A stretch of DNA of 64,000 nt from Amphirosellinia nigrospora (Eukaryota; Ascomycota; Sordariomycetes; Xylariales; Xylariaceae): contig SCHM01000002.1 in the NCBI GenBank assembly GCA_004123355.1, forward strand, positions 992,001-1,056,000, read 5' to 3'. Shown here piece after piece: positions 22,459 to 35,076 of the stretch. Position 1 is the stretch's first letter, and each line of letters begins with the position of its first letter. The notes under the pieces were generated by a model. The model was not told the origin of the DNA. It was given only the letters and a program-made list of their open reading frames with translations, and did no database searches. Made by a program: the position numbers and the translations under genes.

Positions 22459-25400
22459 TTACGATGAATCATTTCGGATCACGCCGCATTTACCACGAGA
22501 AATTCGCTTACCATTAACTTGTTGTCTCTGTTTTCCTAGCCAGCTTTTGGGATTCTCATTCCGCCGCTGTAACACGAAATGATTACTTTGCAACCTGCTT
22601 GATAGATCATACCATGCCGTGGCAATCATCGCATTCTCGCGTTGGAGATTCGTGATCATCTCGTCGGTTTGGGCCTGAATCTCAAGTTTAGTGTACATAC
22701 AGGGTTAAAGGGAAAGAGGGTTGAGACGTTCGAGGACTACAACAGAGCAATGTTCACGTGTTTGTTCACGTGTTGATATGACAAAGCAATTTAATCGTAA
22801 ATTTGTACAAGAAAAAGAAAACTAGTACTTACCTTCTGTGCGCTGGCCTCTGCGCCAGCGCGGACGCTCTTAAGAGTTCGTTCGAATTCACGGTTCTTGA
22901 GTTCGGATTCTTCGTATTGCTAGTAAAGAACATATATCAGCCACGCGCTTGAGGTCACACGCAGTCTGTATATGACAAAACCTTGTTCAAGCGCAGCTCG
23001 AATCTTACGATCCAAGCCCAAGCCGACTAAGCCAACTTTTGGGTCCCCTTTTTGCCTGGCTTGGGGGGCCCTTGGCGTAGTGGCAGACTTGACACTGTTG
23101 ACAGTCACGGGGTAACTACCTCCGCGAGGAGGCAATCTCGTCACAACCCGCTTAGGGGCAGTCAATGAGCCATCATTACCAATCGCATGAGGATGAAACC
23201 CATGCTTTGAAGGGTTTGATGAATTCCGGAATCTGAAACTATCCCACACAGATTGACGCTTCTCTTCCACATGAACGACGTCCGGATCATCTTCTTCGCT
23301 TGGCGTATCTGACAAATTCGAAGAGATGCGACTCACCTGCTGTAGCTGCTTGTAGCGAGTCCGGAGCTTCTCGATCTTTTCGGATTGTTTGATATAATCC
23401 GTGCTGACAGTTTGCCCATCAGCTGCTTTTTGAAGTTCCCGGTTTGCATGTTCGGCTTCGCGGCGAAGTTCGTCTTTCTCAATGAAGGCGGATAGGAGCT
23501 GCTTTTGCATCGCTTCTGACTCGTCCTTCAATAACTTGTTCTTTCTTCTCTCAACTTCGAGCTCTGCACGAAGTGAGGTGGCAAGCATGCCATCGGTGTT
23601 CTTCAATTCCGTGAGTACATCCAGACTAGATTTTTCTACAGCAGTCACTTTCCCCGCGTAGTCAGCATTTTCCTCGTCCGAGACATACTCTATAAATATC
23701 GCCTTACAATCGCCGCGGGCCTCTAACAAGGCACGCTCTTTGTCAGCAAGCTGTTCTTTGATGGTCTCGAGCTGCTTTTCGAATTGCTTGGCGCGACTTT
23801 GTTCGGCAAGGACCTGGGTTCGGAGGTTGGAGTACGCTTCTTCCCTGAAAAAATCCGACATCAGCCATTTTGTGTCCGGGGCCATATTATAACAAGCTTG
23901 CATCACCCTGACTAACCCTTTCTCGCTCATATTCTGGATTAGGATGTCAAGTTGCTTCTGACCAACCGTAAATCTCTCAAAAATATCGTTATACTTGTCC
24001 TGAATAGCTTGACGAGAGGCGCGCAAATCCTCCATCTCCTGAACTAATTGACCCTTATCTGTCTCCGAGCCGATAGTACTCTTCAACACTGCATTTTCTG
24101 CCTGAAGCCTCTGCACCTCGAGATTTCTCATAGAAATCGTATTACTTGAGTCGTTGAGCTCATCTTCGAGGGAGGTAGGGTGAGCAGCCAAGGGATCATC
24201 CATGACAGCTGAAGGATCCAACATCAAGACTTTCTCCTGCAGATCTTTGACTACAGCTTCATCAAGGTGGCTTCTTTGTTCTAGTTCACCAAGACGCATT
24301 ATCATGTCTTGGTTTTGCGACATAAGTGCCAGCTTTTGGTCTCGCATGTTGGCGATGTCAATTTCGTAACCTTGCATTTTAGAAGCATATGCCTCGCTTT
24401 CTCGCTTCAGTGTCTCAATCTTTGAATTGGCGTGTGTGAGTTGATCATAAGTCCTGGCAAGATCCATCCTGTCATTGCGTAGTGAAGTTAGCTCAGCTTC
24501 AAGATGTTTCGACGCCTCAACTTTCTTCCGCAAATTGTCGGCCATATTAGCTTTTTCGATAATTCTTCATTCTTCGCCTTGAGTTCCCTGATTCTCGTCG
24601 ACCAGCAACTCCGCCTTTTGTGACGCAGTCTCCAGGCGGGCTTTATCTTTCAGGAGGCGCTCCCTCTCCTCTATCAGGGAATTCCTTTCATTTTCCAGGT
24701 TGGCAATTAGTGTCTCGTTCTCCTTCAGGTGCCGCTGAAGCCGATGTCGATCAAAATTACCAGCTTCTGATTCGATTTGCTTGTGAAGGTGCTCATTCTC
24801 GTCCTGCAGCTCTTCGTGTTTCCTAACTAGTTCATCATAGTTATCCTGAAGGCGGTCCAGTCGCACTTTTAAGCTACCAGCTTGTCGCTTAGCGTCTTCA
24901 GCCTCCCGCTGCAAATCAGATATGGCGGCTTCGTGTGCAAGATCAGCATCTAGTTTAGCACTCTCAGCAGCAGCACCGCCGTCACTATCGATGGTAAGGC
25001 TATCTTGCTCAATTTTTACCTTGACATCGGTAAGGATTTGAAAGATGGAGACTTGGTACTTCGGGTCCAACTCTTGAGCTAAGACGACGTATTGAGCATT
25101 GTCTTCGTGGAAACAGGCAGCGCATAAAAATAGCAGTAGGACCTGTAGTGCATCTTTAGCATACTGTCCGCCTTCCTGGGGCTGTTGATGGGAAGATGGA
25201 ACAATACTGAGCGAAGGCTCATACGAGGAAGGGGAGGAGGCACCGAAGGGGTATTCACCTCAGACATGCCTGCTCTCGTCGGTTCTCTATCCAACGTTTG
25301 GAAGTCGACCGTCTGCAACAAAGGTATTATTTTGGGGCAAAGTGTTTGCGCGAATTTTTTCAGACTGATATGAATAGCGTGCATGATTCTCCTCGTCTCA

Positions 25401-25729
25401 TCGCCAGCCGCAGATGCGGCAAGGCTTTGCTCGAACCGGGCTGGACTATACTCGGGGTCTAATATTTCGAGGAGGGCGGAAAATACGGCGCCATCGAAGA
25501 GTTGTTCGAGCTTCTTCACTTTCAGGGCCTCCTCGCGCTCGGGCGCAAATTTGGTGATCATCGCATTTGCCTATAGGAATAATGGAAGTCAGCAAGCTTG
25601 CCAGCAAAGGTAATAAAGAGATAGGAAAAGGAAAAAGGAAAAGAAAAAAAAGGCGACATGAGGATGCAGGATACATACCCATTCGAGCAGGGCCGCGTGA
25701 GTGCCCGGGTGGTTCATGTAGGAAATCAT
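22459..25729 (-). CDS. Hook-family dynein/early-endosome adaptor
   Basis: Exon 1 (25729-25679, MISYMNHPGTHAALLEW) joins after a 108-nt intron to ANAMITKFAPEREEALKVKKL and LFDGAVFSALLEILDPEYS: the N-terminal Hook (calponin-homology-like) domain. A long coiled coil follows (LQDNYDELVRKHEELQDENE; KKVEASKHLEAELTSLRND; intact from 24545 to 22983). Then come exon 3 (22919-22833, QYEESELKNREFERTLKS) and exon 4 (22674-22459, DEMITNLQRENAMIATAWYD). In Aspergillus such proteins link early endosomes to dynein. Oddities: near 24560 an in-frame TGA is bypassed if two compensating one-base shifts are allowed (giving RELKAKNEELSKK); around 25300 either a 118-nt intron or a one-base loss is needed; exons 2 and 3 are out of phase by one base. 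The second in-frame ATG at 25717 is an alternative start. Confidence 0.85.
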
Positions 25730-27436
25730 CGTGCCGGCTAACGATATCGGAGTATACTAAATGCGTGGTCTTCAGTGTAACGAGATGATTATGGGGGTCG
25801 TCGGTAGGATATATAGGCCAACGATGGCCGAGTGTAGCAAGCGCAACAAGGATGGACAAAGCCGAAGACAGAAAGGTCTCTAAAGACGTTGTTTGGAATA
25901 GGTTGTGATTGCTGCTCTAAAAGTCGTACGACGCATTATAATAGCAACGAGAGTCGACAGATCGAGAGTTTCCGTGATGGCCGGAGTCGAGGCTCAAGAT
26001 ATAGAAGTAGGGGATCGGTTACAAAGAGCATGAACGTTTCATTGTCAGGCAGAATGCATAGGTATTGTTCAGTCGATCATAAAGCGCATTGTCTCGTGGA
26101 CGTCTCCGACTCGCTAGGCGTTCAAAGAGTGTGTAACGTGGGTATTAGAGAGAAGGGGGGCACTGGTGAGGTATCTACAACTGTATGTCGCGTCAAGTTG
26201 TCGTCGCTAGATTTCAACCAGACCGCGCGATCGCACGAAGTTCTTATGACAGAAAGACAGACACAGACGTGCATCTCTAGGTTAGTGGGGTGCCTACTAG
26301 TCGAGCACCAGGGGATTTAGATCATCGTCTGACAAGGGGCTAATCGAGCTAAACGCGCTAAGGCGGCAGGTTGATTACAGCTGCAGCTACGGCATGATGA
26401 TATATGCTCGAGTCTTAGGTAATTCCTGCACTTTTTTTGAAGTGTCTTCATGTTGCAATACCATTTATATCACGCCTCTTGAACAAAAATATTTTAAAAA
26501 ATAATTTAGGTACTTGGTATGGTAATTCAAAGCATATATAGTAAGGCGCATACTAACAGCATATGCAATCGCTCATACGTACTACCTAACTTAGCTACCT
26601 ACACGATTCAAAGAGCATGTGATTCCACTATGAGTTATCTCAAAGACCCATAAAATCCGTACCTCGCCGAGAAGATAGAGGTAACTGACTGAACATTTAC
26701 ATAGCAACATTTACAAAGCATGCAGCGCTTTGAGAAGGTAGTATGGACATATTCCCAATTGAAGAAACGAAGAACACGCAAGTACCTAATGGTGCCTTGT
26801 CAACCGTACCTTACAGCATATGATGGTTTATCTATTAGCCCGCCATGCACGGCAATGCAAGCTATCTTAAAATAGACATGATCGTCCCGCCACATGCCGA
26901 TAGTAGAGCATAGTTCCGAGTGGAAGGGTGCGATTACTCAATCCTAAAATCCCTACTTTGCCTAGATTCAAATCAATCATGATGCTTGCGAAGGCCATGA
27001 TTGCTTCGTGAATTCAAAGATAAGCCGTCAATAGCACCTAACTTCGAGATGAGTACTTTCCCAGGTCAGCAAGCTGTTGTATGACCCGGACAGCTCCTAT
27101 TTCGGAGTTGATAATGTAGAGCAATCTAGCTGGGTTGATGGTAGACACTATCTGACATGAAGCAGGCATACATCGCTCCCAACTGTAATATATTGACGGT
27201 TATAATAAAGACTCTAAGCATACAAAGCTCACGGACGTTGAGTAGGCAAACAGTTCTCGAACACCAACAGGTCGAATTCCAGCGTCTTTCACCCTACTCA
27301 CCAAATATTCTAATCATCCGTTTCTTGCCGGCATTCATTCAAAGCAGCACTATCGCATAAGGAGGGTATCAGGGGCGTCGGGCCGGGTGGCATTTATCTC
27401 GTAATTACGTTTGACGGCGTCTGAAGCACTGTCGGT
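25730..27436. other. Intergenic; no supported gene
   Basis: Hook upstream region followed by AT-rich spacer with TACCTA-type repeats (about 26500-26610). An open frame of 143 codons (25889-26320, plus) overlaps the probable Hook promoter and shows no domain. Confidence 0.5.
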
Positions 27437-27894
27437 TTAATGCGTGGTAGGATTGGAGATCTCTACGATCTGGTCCTCTTCGATAACGGCGTGATACTCG
27501 GAGCTCCATGTTGTGACAGACTCGAGAACCTTCTGTGGCGCCTTCGCCGCAAAGCCCCTATTTAATATTGTCAGTATCGTGTGCAAGCGTTCAATTCTAA
27601 TCGATCCTCTGACTCAAACTTGGGTAACTGAAGAACTGTAGACTCCTTCTTGTTGGAAATAATATGCGGATGGAAGATATCGCGCAGATAACAATCAAAC
27701 AGGGCCTCTTACTTGAGCAGCTTATATTCGTGCGTTATAGTGCCGCCGGCTTTGCGTATATCGTCCATCGCCCGACTGACAACATCATCCGGTGTGTCAT
27801 TCGGGAAGCTCATAATGATCGCCTTTTGGATATCAACAGCGACGGCGCCTTGCGCAACAGCAAGCGCTGCGGCGGCGACAGTCAGGAATCGCAT
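27437..27894 (-). CDS. Secreted I9-type (proteinase B inhibitor-like) small protein
   Basis: Exons 27894-27713 and 27557-27437 flank a 155-nt intron and give 100 aa with no frame break. MRFLTVAAAALAVAQGAVA is a signal peptide. The mature part fits the inhibitor I9 / subtilisin propeptide-like fold: VDIQKAIIMSFPNDTPDDVV, then IRKAGGTITHEYKLLKGFAA, and SEYHAVIEEDQIVEI at the end. The closest well-known relative is yeast Pbi2, a cytosolic inhibitor of vacuolar proteinase B; here a signal peptide indicates secretion or entry to the vacuolar route. Inhibitor activity is inferred from family only. The short form with no protease domain is typical of the family. Confidence 0.88.
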
Positions 27895-28695
27895 TTTGTT
27901 CGGTTCAGGTGATGGCGAAATGGTTCGTTTTGTTCGTTCGATCAATTCGGCCGCTTCGGGCAACGCGGGTAATTGGTTGCGATTGTACACTACTCAGTCT
28001 TAATATAGTGATGCGCCTAAAACACCACAAAAGACTTCGTGGTGAGTATGGAGACGATAGCGGGACGCTTGCAGTGGGATAGATGTAAATGTTTTGTTGT
28101 TGCCTGAAAGGTTACAGGTAGATAGGGAGTTCAACCAGTTTGATGACAGCATATCGGCCCACCAGGTCCCTAATGCGACCTCATTATGTAAGTACAGTCG
28201 GGCGGGTCCGCATGGGTCCTTCTACTCTGGGGAATCCTGATAGTTGATCCGAACTACCAAAAAGGGAAAGGACAATTAGCACATGTCAAGTGAGTTGGCC
28301 AAGGTACCTATCACCCATCAGACGCAGCAGTATTGTACCAAGTGGTTGTAGCAATGTGTTTAGTCCCGAAGGACAAGGGTGCATATTCTATTTGGGCCTA
28401 TGAGTACTCCACACCCCTACAGTATTTGGCAAACTATGTAGGGAACTAAGATTTAGCAGTTACGAAGATAAAATAACCTTTTCTATTCGAGACATTACAT
28501 TTTTCATCTCTCACGCATTAAGCTGTATTTATAAAGAATGACTCAGAGCTAGGTGCTCACTACTCGGCTTAGTTCCCGCCGACTAACGATTGACCATGTT
28601 CACCCGTTAACACATCAGTTCCCCTAGATACGAATATCGAACCCTGGGTAAATGAAATATTCACTGGTCCGCCATACATTTATTCTTTATCATCA
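27895..28695. other. Intergenic; no supported gene
   Basis: About 800 bp between the I9 gene promoter and the end of the first GH71 gene; nothing recognised. Confidence 0.55.
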
Positions 28696-30750
28696 TCAAG
28701 CAGTTGGAGTTGCCTCGGCATAAACAACTCTATCAGCCAGTGCGATAGCTGCAGGGGTGGCCCTGAAGCCACTTGGCCCACATGTGCTGACGTGGAGGCC
28801 ATTGAGAATTGAGGAGTATCCCGCTGGTAGAAGTTCGTCGGCTTCCCCTGCAGGGATTGTTCCAGAGTAAGGATTGAAGTTATATATGCCACAAGGGCAA
28901 TGGTCCAAATTTTCATAGGAGAAGTCCCTTGGAGGACCGTAGAGCCCCCTCGACTTAGACTAAAGGAGACCGCTCCCGGTGCCATCCCAATGGAGTTTAT
29001 CGCCGCGCCAGCAGGAACGTTGACTGTCACCGAATTTCCGGCGACATTTCATGGTCAGTGACGCTTCCTTGGTCAACAGTGTGACAACAAAAACCTCGTC
29101 TCTCATCGTTTCCCATCCGTTAGGGCGTCCTTTAAAATAGTTTCCACTGGAATTGTCAGGGACGTCAACAAGGGTAGTATCGGTAGCGTCGCAATCCAGT
29201 CCCTTGAGGGTCGGACGGAACCAATAGACGCTAAACGTGGCAAGTCAGGAACATTCTTTCTTCCAAGGTTCTCCCCAGTCCATTTATTCTGGATGAACGC
29301 TAGGACTCTGGATTTACTCACATCTTATCTTCCGTAATAAATTGGGCGGGGTCAGAGGCTCCAGCTTTGAACGCTGCAATAAATGGAACCGCCATATCCA
29401 GAAAGGCGTCGTGAGGAAAGCCATAAACCCATTTACTGCTCCCATCATCTCCATGGGGAGAATCCAAGCGACCTATGTAATGCGATTCACCGTAATCGTT
29501 CCATGTGACAATCTCCAGATATTGGGGCTGAAGCTTGAGAATCTGCTGCCATCGGTCGAACCAGAGTGCTATATTTGAATTAAAACAAAGCCTCAATGCA
29601 AAGAAGTCTACTAAACTTGGTACCATAAAAACACTTACTGTCACTTGGGAACACCCAATTCTTACTATAGGGAACTTCGGGCCCGAAGTGAGCTATTGAC
29701 ACGGTAGGGTTAGAAATTACCATAAAGAGAAAGTTGGAGAAATGTATCGAGAGTAAGCAGGAGCAGTGAGGCTCGAAACCTGCTTAAGGGGGAACAACTA
29801 ACTGAAAAACCAAGGTGACACAGGCGCAATGTATGCTTTGCCATTCAGAGCAGCAACATAGGCTTGGTCGCCTTGTTGGACGGTAACGTTGGCACCTGGC
29901 TTTGGGGCTTTGTTGTTTCCATCATTCGGCCAAGCCAACCAGTTCAAAGCTCCGTCTGAAAGGCAAAGTCGATTAGCAATAATCATTCGCAATGAGGAGC
30001 GCTCAAAAGCACAAGGGCAATACGTGAGATATCATACCGATTACCGAGAAATCGGTTCCTTGCTCTGGGTGAAAATTCGGTGCGAACCAGACATTATTGC
30101 CAGCTGCGTTTCTCATGGCGGCGACATCTGCGAGCATCGAAACGTGTCAGTCGAGATTTCTAAGTCCAATTTCATAGAATGTCTTTATCATATGTGATAA
30201 AAAGACTAATGAAGGAAAAGAACAGACACGGGACGTTAATACGCACCCAGCCCATCACCTGCAAAGGATGACGCAACTACTCTATCACCAAACTTCAGCT
30301 GAGCCGGCTGAGACGCATACTGAGCAATCTTTTGGCCCACTTCGACTGCCTGGTTAGTATGATACCAGTTGAAGTCGAAAGAAATGAATGCTTTCATTCC
30401 ATTTCTATTTGCCGACTCATACGCGAATGCGAGTTGCTGGTCGGTATAAGGATCGACACCAATGTTGAAAGCCAAGGCATCAATTCCAATGGCTTTAGCG
30501 CGCTTCATGTCATCATCATAATCCGCAGATGATGTTCGAACATAGAAAATCCCTATCTTGGGTGAAAGCTTAGCCATATAAAGCCTATACATCGACACAG
30601 GGAGCATACCATGTAATGGCAGAACACCATCTTCCCTCCATCTTCCTGCCGAACAGTCAAACTGTCCCCGAATGGCGATGGGGCAGCGAGGCTGATGGGC
30701 AGCAGAGCAGCTGTCCCAACAGCTCGGAGCACAGCTTTGATAGACCACAT
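28696..30750 (-). CDS. GH71 alpha-1,3-glucanase (mutanase), copy 1
   Basis: Secreted endo-alpha-1,3-glucanase acting on cell-wall alpha-glucan. Seven exons on the minus strand: 30750-30610, 30556-30247, 30127-30038, 29955-29803, 29692-29639, 29568-29322 and 29230-28696. A signal peptide (VLRAVGTAALLPISLAAP) leads into the family pattern: VFCHYM, DYDDDMKRAKAIGIDALAFN, MKAFISFDFNWY, NNVWFAPNFHPEQGTDFSVI, GALNWLAWPNDG, AYIAPVSPWFFTHFGPEVPY, KNWVFPSD, LEIVTWNDYGESHYIG and KWVYGFPHDAFLDM. The C-terminal beta-rich part ends CPCGIYNFNPYSGTIPAG. Two frame breaks in the last exon: one extra base near 29050 (before VAGNSVTVNVPAG) and one lost base near 28912 (before CPCGIYN). No CBM24 is present. Confidence 0.9.
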
Positions 30751-32882
30751 GGTGAATCACCTACGAGTCAATAGAACAGTGTGGTTTCTGCTTCATTGGG
30801 AATTTTTGGAAGGCACGCGGGCGGAAATTGATCCTTTTTCTACAACTGTCGATCAGCCAAGAACAATTTTATTGCACAATCATCCTTTACACTTTGTTCC
30901 TATGGAGGGAGAGTCTCCCATACTGCCAAGGCGTTGGGGAATATGGCCGACCGACCGCCGACTACAATCTTCGCATCGTCATTGTTCTGAACTTTATCTC
31001 AAGAAGTTTAGGTCATGCGTTGCCACGCAGCATTGAGAACGGCCGACGAATATGCCGACCCCAACGCAACGGATGGGTGTCCTTTCTGAGTTGATAATTC
31101 GTAGATAATGGCGACGATACCCTGCTGGGTCAAGTATTCGTAACCTTCTAGTTTAGCACAGTCTAATCAGTTCGACAATAGGTTACTAGGTTGCAGTACG
31201 AGTGGGACTCGGTAATCTTTGTTCCCCTTTTCTGTAATAGTTTCTCCAAGGTTGGAGACAGCCTAGTGTGCGAGATGTGTGATAAATCCGGAGACTCCGT
31301 GATAATTGGAGCTAGCCCCGAGCATCTTGTGGAGCCAGCTCACCCCTTGATGCTGTCGATACTAGGATGCAGAACTGTGATCCAGTTGGAAAGAATACCG
31401 ATGATAACTCAGGTGTAAGTGATCGACGGGGAATTTGGTTGTGTGTGTTACTAGCCTGACAATAGGGTTTGGAGTTGGACAAAATCGCCGAAACTCCACG
31501 TGCATGGTCTTAGTCTGGGGTACCCCACACGACAACACCTTCTCGCATGCCTGGAGTATTACTTGACGTCACTTCAACGGACACGCTCGACGCTTCGATC
31601 TTTTTTAAGATTGTATAAGTAACTTTAGTTAATAGACTCTAAGGCGAAGGCGAAGAGACTTGGCGTCCGAGGAACACGAACCGGCCCCGGCCTAGCAACC
31701 TTGTTAGACTCCACATACCCCTAGCAAAAAACTTACCTTTAGGTAGTATTACAAGATATGTCACGAGGCCCGAGCACATAGACAAATAGACTCCTGTATA
31801 TAATCAGCCTCTACGAGGGTAAATCTAGAGCCTCGTGCAACAACAAGTGTCTATTGTCTACCGCATACTAGGTTCATGACAGCATGTTTTGAAGTCTATC
31901 CTAAAGAACTTGAGAGTAACTCTCGGCTGCCCCGAGAGACAACCCCATACCTCGGCGCGTAATAGCACGAACAAGGATTTACCTCCGCCTTTTTTGCCAG
32001 TACCGGCTTCTACCCGACCTATTTCTCGCCGCATGATATCCACTTCGGGACATCGAGTAGTATTTTATTTAAGGTTACTTCGAGGGATGTTACATGGTTT
32101 CTAGATCTATTGTCACATCTTCCATCTCATTGGGGGGGAAGCGATGGAGAGATGTAGTCGTGCTGTAGCCAAGACACCCTAAACCCAATCTTTAGCGACA
32201 AAAAGACAAGATTACGATTATTTCGAACCAAAACCAAGCTGGTGGCGGTTTCCCACATGCATAGAGAACCTAAGTTCAACTCTCACCCCTCTTAGGGACG
32301 TTATCCACTGCCATAGGGTCGTAGACACGTGCTCAGCAACTTCGCCATTCGCTCGCGAATAAGAAAAAGGCCCGAAAGATTCGGTCCTTAGTTGGGCGCC
32401 GAGCCGGGAGTTATGTAATAACGTCGATGCCGCGTTTTTTCATGCTTCAACCTACTGGCCTAAAGCCGCTTGAGGTCTGGTCAACAAGGCCGGCGTAAGG
32501 CTACTGTTTGTAGAGTTTACATGCACGATCTCGCCCTCTTCGGCATATCTTAGACTGCCGACGAAGCTCAAATCTTGGATAGATGCGATTTGCTAGCACC
32601 CCGGCTTAGTAGGTCTTTTGTTCTTAGAAATTGGTTTAGTGATCGAAATGTTTGCATGCATAACAGAGCAAATTGGGAAGGAGACATCGCAAGTCCTAAG
32701 ACTTCAAAACTCCAACAAATAACTGACGATCATTACCAAAACGGAATACCATCACTACATCAAACATACGATATTAAGTGAACTAGATGCGCTGCTCAAG
32801 GCATGGAGATCCAACGCTCAGTTGTGGTCGTCTATCAAGGCAGTTCCATTGGTCTCTGAGTAAGATATTATTACATCTCATC
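30751..32882. other. Divergent region between two GH71 genes
   Basis: About 2.1 kb separating two divergent alpha-1,3-glucanase genes. It holds a candidate LTR-like fragment (31759-32052) and only short ORFs otherwise. Confidence 0.6.
31759..32052. mobile_element. Candidate degenerate solo LTR
   Basis: Begins TGTCACGAGG and ends CGGGACA, so the outer bases are TGTC...GACA. It has an internal TATA-like TGTATATAATC near 31795-31806 and an internal inverted repeat (CACGAGGC near 31761, GCCTCGTG near 31830). No convincing target-site duplication was found (AGATA before, TCGAG after). This is weak evidence from composition and termini only. Confidence 0.25.
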
Positions 32883-34637
32883 ATGGCGAAGAGATTTGTT
32901 GCGACGCTCCTGGCTGCGATGCCATGGGTGGCCCAGACGCAGGCTGAAAATCCTGTATATGCTCACTTTATCGTAAGTTATTCCCTTTTGCGTCTCCCTT
33001 TTGCACTGACTTACGCGATTGAAGGTCGGTATTGTTGAGAATTATACCGTCGATGACTGGAAGGCCGATATAACACAGGCGCAGGCCATCGGCATTGATG
33101 GCTTCGCATTGAATTGCGCCCCAGAGCGAATTGACAGCTACACTCCTAAGCAGCTTGCCAACGCGTACCAAGCTGCCGAGGAGCTCGGCTTCAAGATGTT
33201 CATCTCCTTCGACTTTGCGTACTGGAGCACTGGCGATACTCCTTCCATTATTGATTGTTGGCAACTACAGCAGTCACCCAGCCCAAGCTCGCTATAGGTT
33301 TGTGTTACACCTCAACTAAACATGTACTTTCAAGATTGGAATTACTAACTGAGTTATAGTATGTTAAGCAACCCACATAATTCCCCGCCCCCGACTTTTC
33401 GCCGAAAGATTTTCGACGAAGGATGAGTGTCGCTAATAGCGTGTATTAGATGATGGCGCCATCGTGAGCACCTTTGTAGGTGATAACATGGACTGGAACG
33501 CAGTCAAGAGCGCGCTCCCTGACCAGAAGATCACTGCTCTGCCGAACATCCAAGACCCCAATTTCCTCGCCAGTGCCCAAACCGGGCTCGATGGCGCATT
33601 CTCGTGGTATGCTTGGCCAACCGACGGGGCAACAGTATCATCTCGGGGCCCATGACGTATGTAATCTCTATGATCACTTTTCTTGTTTTGGCAGCCTGTA
33701 GATCATAAAGAGAAAGGGTTCATTCAGCAAGACAGCGTCCAGAGGCTTCTGAAACTAACTGAGCCTAATCGTTACAGTACTATTTGGGATGATCGATTTA
33801 TCAGTAACTTGGCCGGCCGACCCTATATGGCTCGTGAGTTCCATACCTCCTTTCTTTGTCGAACTGATACTCATTTACTCGAAGCCGTGAGCCCCTGGTT
33901 CTTCACCCACTTCAACACCAAGAACTGGGTTTTCATCTGCGAGGATCAACCAACCCTTCGCTGGGAGCAAATGCTACAGCTGAAGCCGGCAATCGTTGAA
34001 ATTGTGACTTGGAACGGTATGTCCTAATTTTGCTGGCTATTTGCATCATCTACTAATATGCTCTCTCGTAGACTTTGGCGAGAGCCACTACATTAGGTAA
34101 GCACTCAACGCGACATTCAGTATTGCAAACACATATTGATACTTTTATTCCTATAGCGGCAGCCAGCCCCACCACTCCGACGACGGCTCGAGTGCCTGGG
34201 CAACAGGATATCCCCACGACGGCTTCCGCACGCTCTGGGCGCCCTACATCGCAGCATACAAGGCAGGTGCCGACAAGCCCACCGTGACATCCGATGAATT
34301 AGTATACTGGTACCGGACGACACCGAAGAACACGGTTTGCACGGGCGACACGCTCGGCGCGCCAAACGGCATCCAACTCCTCGCGGATGTCGTCTTCGTG
34401 GCCACGATGCTGACTGCGCCCGCGGAGCTCACCGTGACTAGTGGCGGTAACGCACCTGTCACCAAGACGGTCGATGCGGGCATTCATACTACAAACTTTA
34501 CGATGGGCGTTGGAGCGCAGAGCTTCTCTCTCTCCCGGAACGGTGTTCAGCTTCTCAGCGGTAAGAGTGAGAAGGATATTGCGAGTTCTTGCGAAAAATA
34601 TAATTACAACCCCTATGTTGGGGTTTTGTCTGCTTAA
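32883..34637 (+). CDS. GH71 alpha-1,3-glucanase, copy 2
   Basis: Second secreted alpha-1,3-glucanase, divergent from copy 1. Exons: 32883-32972 (signal peptide MAKRFVATLLAAMPWVAQTQ), 33025-33297, 33450-33656, 33778-33833, 33885-34016, 34072-34096 and 34157-34637. Motifs: DDWKADITQAQAIGIDGFAL, FKMFISFDFAYWS, IVGNYSSHPAQARY, STFVGDNMDW, FSWYAWPTDG, GRPYMA joined to PVSPWFFTHFNTKNW, IVEIVTWNDFGESHY, DGSSAWATGYPHDGF and C-terminal YNYNPYVG. Frame problems: a shift near 33255 (before IVGNYSS), an unclear exon-intron join after ARY (33297), and one lost G in the GGGG run at about 33625 (GGNSIISGPMT expected). The last three exons join cleanly to the stop. It differs strongly from copy 1, so the pair is an old duplication or independent members. 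Confidence 0.88.
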
Positions 34638-35076
34638 TGTAAGGGGATAGTTGAGGCTTTCAAATAAAAGGGGTAAGGGGGACTTTTACAGAGGCCAGAT
34701 ATAATCTTGAGATTGATTTCATGTCTTGTTTTGTCGATATCATGTTGTGTATGAGGAACGAGCAATGAATACTTAACGCAAAGCGACTCCGTTGTTGAGG
34801 TTATGGCAATAGGGGTAGGTTTAGCACACTCCTTCACAGAATATTCAATTTCATCTGTTTAGTGGAAGGCAGGTTTGATTGATATGTTACGCGCAGCGCA
34901 ATCTAGTCTAACTCATATCTGTCAAAATAACAAAGGGGTATTTCCATATTCGTAAAATCTCACAATAGCTTTCGTCAGTAAGACCTTCTGTCATGGCCAA
35001 AATCCAGTTTAGTCGGCCAATAACCTAGGATCGGACTATCAAAGCCCATATCCTTGCTGCAAGATACCACAGTATC
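34638..35076. other. Convergent intergenic region
   Basis: Short AT-rich spacer between the stops of GH71 copy 2 and the small secreted protein gene. No gene. Confidence 0.6.

Noticed and set aside
22751-22780. Two close CACGTG E-boxes
   Set aside because: They lie in the last intron of Hook and form a short direct repeat; no reason to call a regulatory site.
25889-26320. Open frame of 143 codons upstream of Hook
   Set aside because: Lies in the divergent promoter area of Hook, has atypical composition and no recognisable features.
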